A stretch of DNA of 13,511 bases, taken from positions 1-13,511 of the forward strand of contig DAOVCZ010000025.1 in NCBI GenBank assembly GCA_030669775.1, read 5' to 3'. The notes beneath the pieces were generated by a model that saw nothing but the letters and a program-made list of their open reading frames with translations, did no database searches and was not told the DNA's origin. Of the stretch, positions 13,453 to 13,511 are shown piece after piece. This stretch comes from Chloroflexota bacterium. Lineage in GTDB: Bacteria; Chloroflexota; Anaerolineae; Anaerolineales; UBA4823. The translations under genes and the position numbers were made by a program. The stretch's first letter is position 1. The number at the start of each line of letters is the position of its first letter.

Positions 13453-13511
13453 ATGGTTCGAGCACTAGTACCCGGCACATTTGACCCGATTCATCGGGGG
13501 CACATCGACAT
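13453..13511 (+). CDS. coaD: N-terminus of a nucleotidyltransferase, probably phosphopantetheine adenylyltransferase (3' partial)
   Basis: ATG at 13453 with a GAGG ribosome site at 13445-13448 opens a frame that runs off the window after 19 residues. They read as the start of a T/HxGH nucleotidyltransferase: 'VPGTFDPIHRGHID' with the HxGH motif that contacts ATP. The 'GHID' after the motif and the position behind recG favour CoaD, the enzyme that adenylates 4'-phosphopantetheine in coenzyme A synthesis. The 'GTFDPIH' spelling is also common in NadD, so that assignment remains possible. The gap to recG is 46 bp, so co-transcription is likely. Confidence 0.75.
   Translation, partial: MVRALVPGTFDPIHRGHID

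Noticed and set aside
1..13511. Mobile element, CRISPR array, defence or toxin-antitoxin system
   Set aside because: No transposase, integrase, terminal repeats, regular spacer-repeat array or defence domain is seen; all larger genes belong to known housekeeping or signalling families.

Overview
The window is about 13.5 kb of compact chromosomal DNA that reads as bacterial housekeeping and signalling genes. I see no mobile element, CRISPR array, rRNA or tRNA gene. The best guess for the source is Chloroflexota, probably an Anaerolineae-like lineage. That is inference from three things: a membrane-anchored SH3 protein with a Thr/Pro-rich linker, a RecG with a long N-terminal helical extension, and an rpmB/yloU/fakA/recG/coaD neighbourhood combined with Ser/Thr kinase, PP2C and orphan response regulators. 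No marker gene settles the taxonomy.

Left part (1-2998, + strand): the end of a PQQ-like beta-propeller protein, a PP2C-type protein phosphatase, an unrecognised 81-aa protein and an OmpR/PhoB-type response regulator follow with short gaps and look co-transcribed. A second response regulator (NarL/LuxR type) follows with its own good sigma70-like promoter and ends at a hairpin terminator. Neither regulator has a histidine kinase beside it in this window.

Middle-left (3001-5959, - strand): four closely spaced genes read leftward: a diacylglycerol-kinase-like lipid kinase, a Ca2+/H+ antiporter, a membrane-anchored SH3-like protein and a DUF971 (GBBH-like N-terminal) protein. The lipid kinase and the antiporter are 7 bp apart, with the antiporter's ribosome site touching the upstream stop.

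Middle (6077-7346): a single-pass membrane Ser/Thr kinase, divergent from the lipid kinase, with an HCD instead of HRD catalytic loop, an activation segment almost without Ser/Thr, and practically no external domain. It converges on rpmB (a four-cysteine L28), and a perfect 25-bp palindrome with T-runs on both sides separates them as a two-way terminator.

Right part (7727-13511, + strand): yloU (Asp23/Gls24 family), a FakA-type DAK2 protein, a DegV/FakB fatty-acid-binding protein, recG, and the first codons of a coaD-like gene. The order rpmB (divergent), yloU, yloV/fakA ... recG is the same as in Firmicutes, here with a degV gene between fakA and recG. FakA and FakB together phosphorylate fatty acids for phospholipid synthesis, and CoaD is a coenzyme A enzyme, so this side mixes lipid/CoA metabolism with DNA repair.

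I did not find a convincing undescribed system. The items most worth a second look are the non-RD kinase, the altered middle domain of FakA, the 81-aa conserved-looking protein between the PP2C and the response regulator, and the extended RecG.
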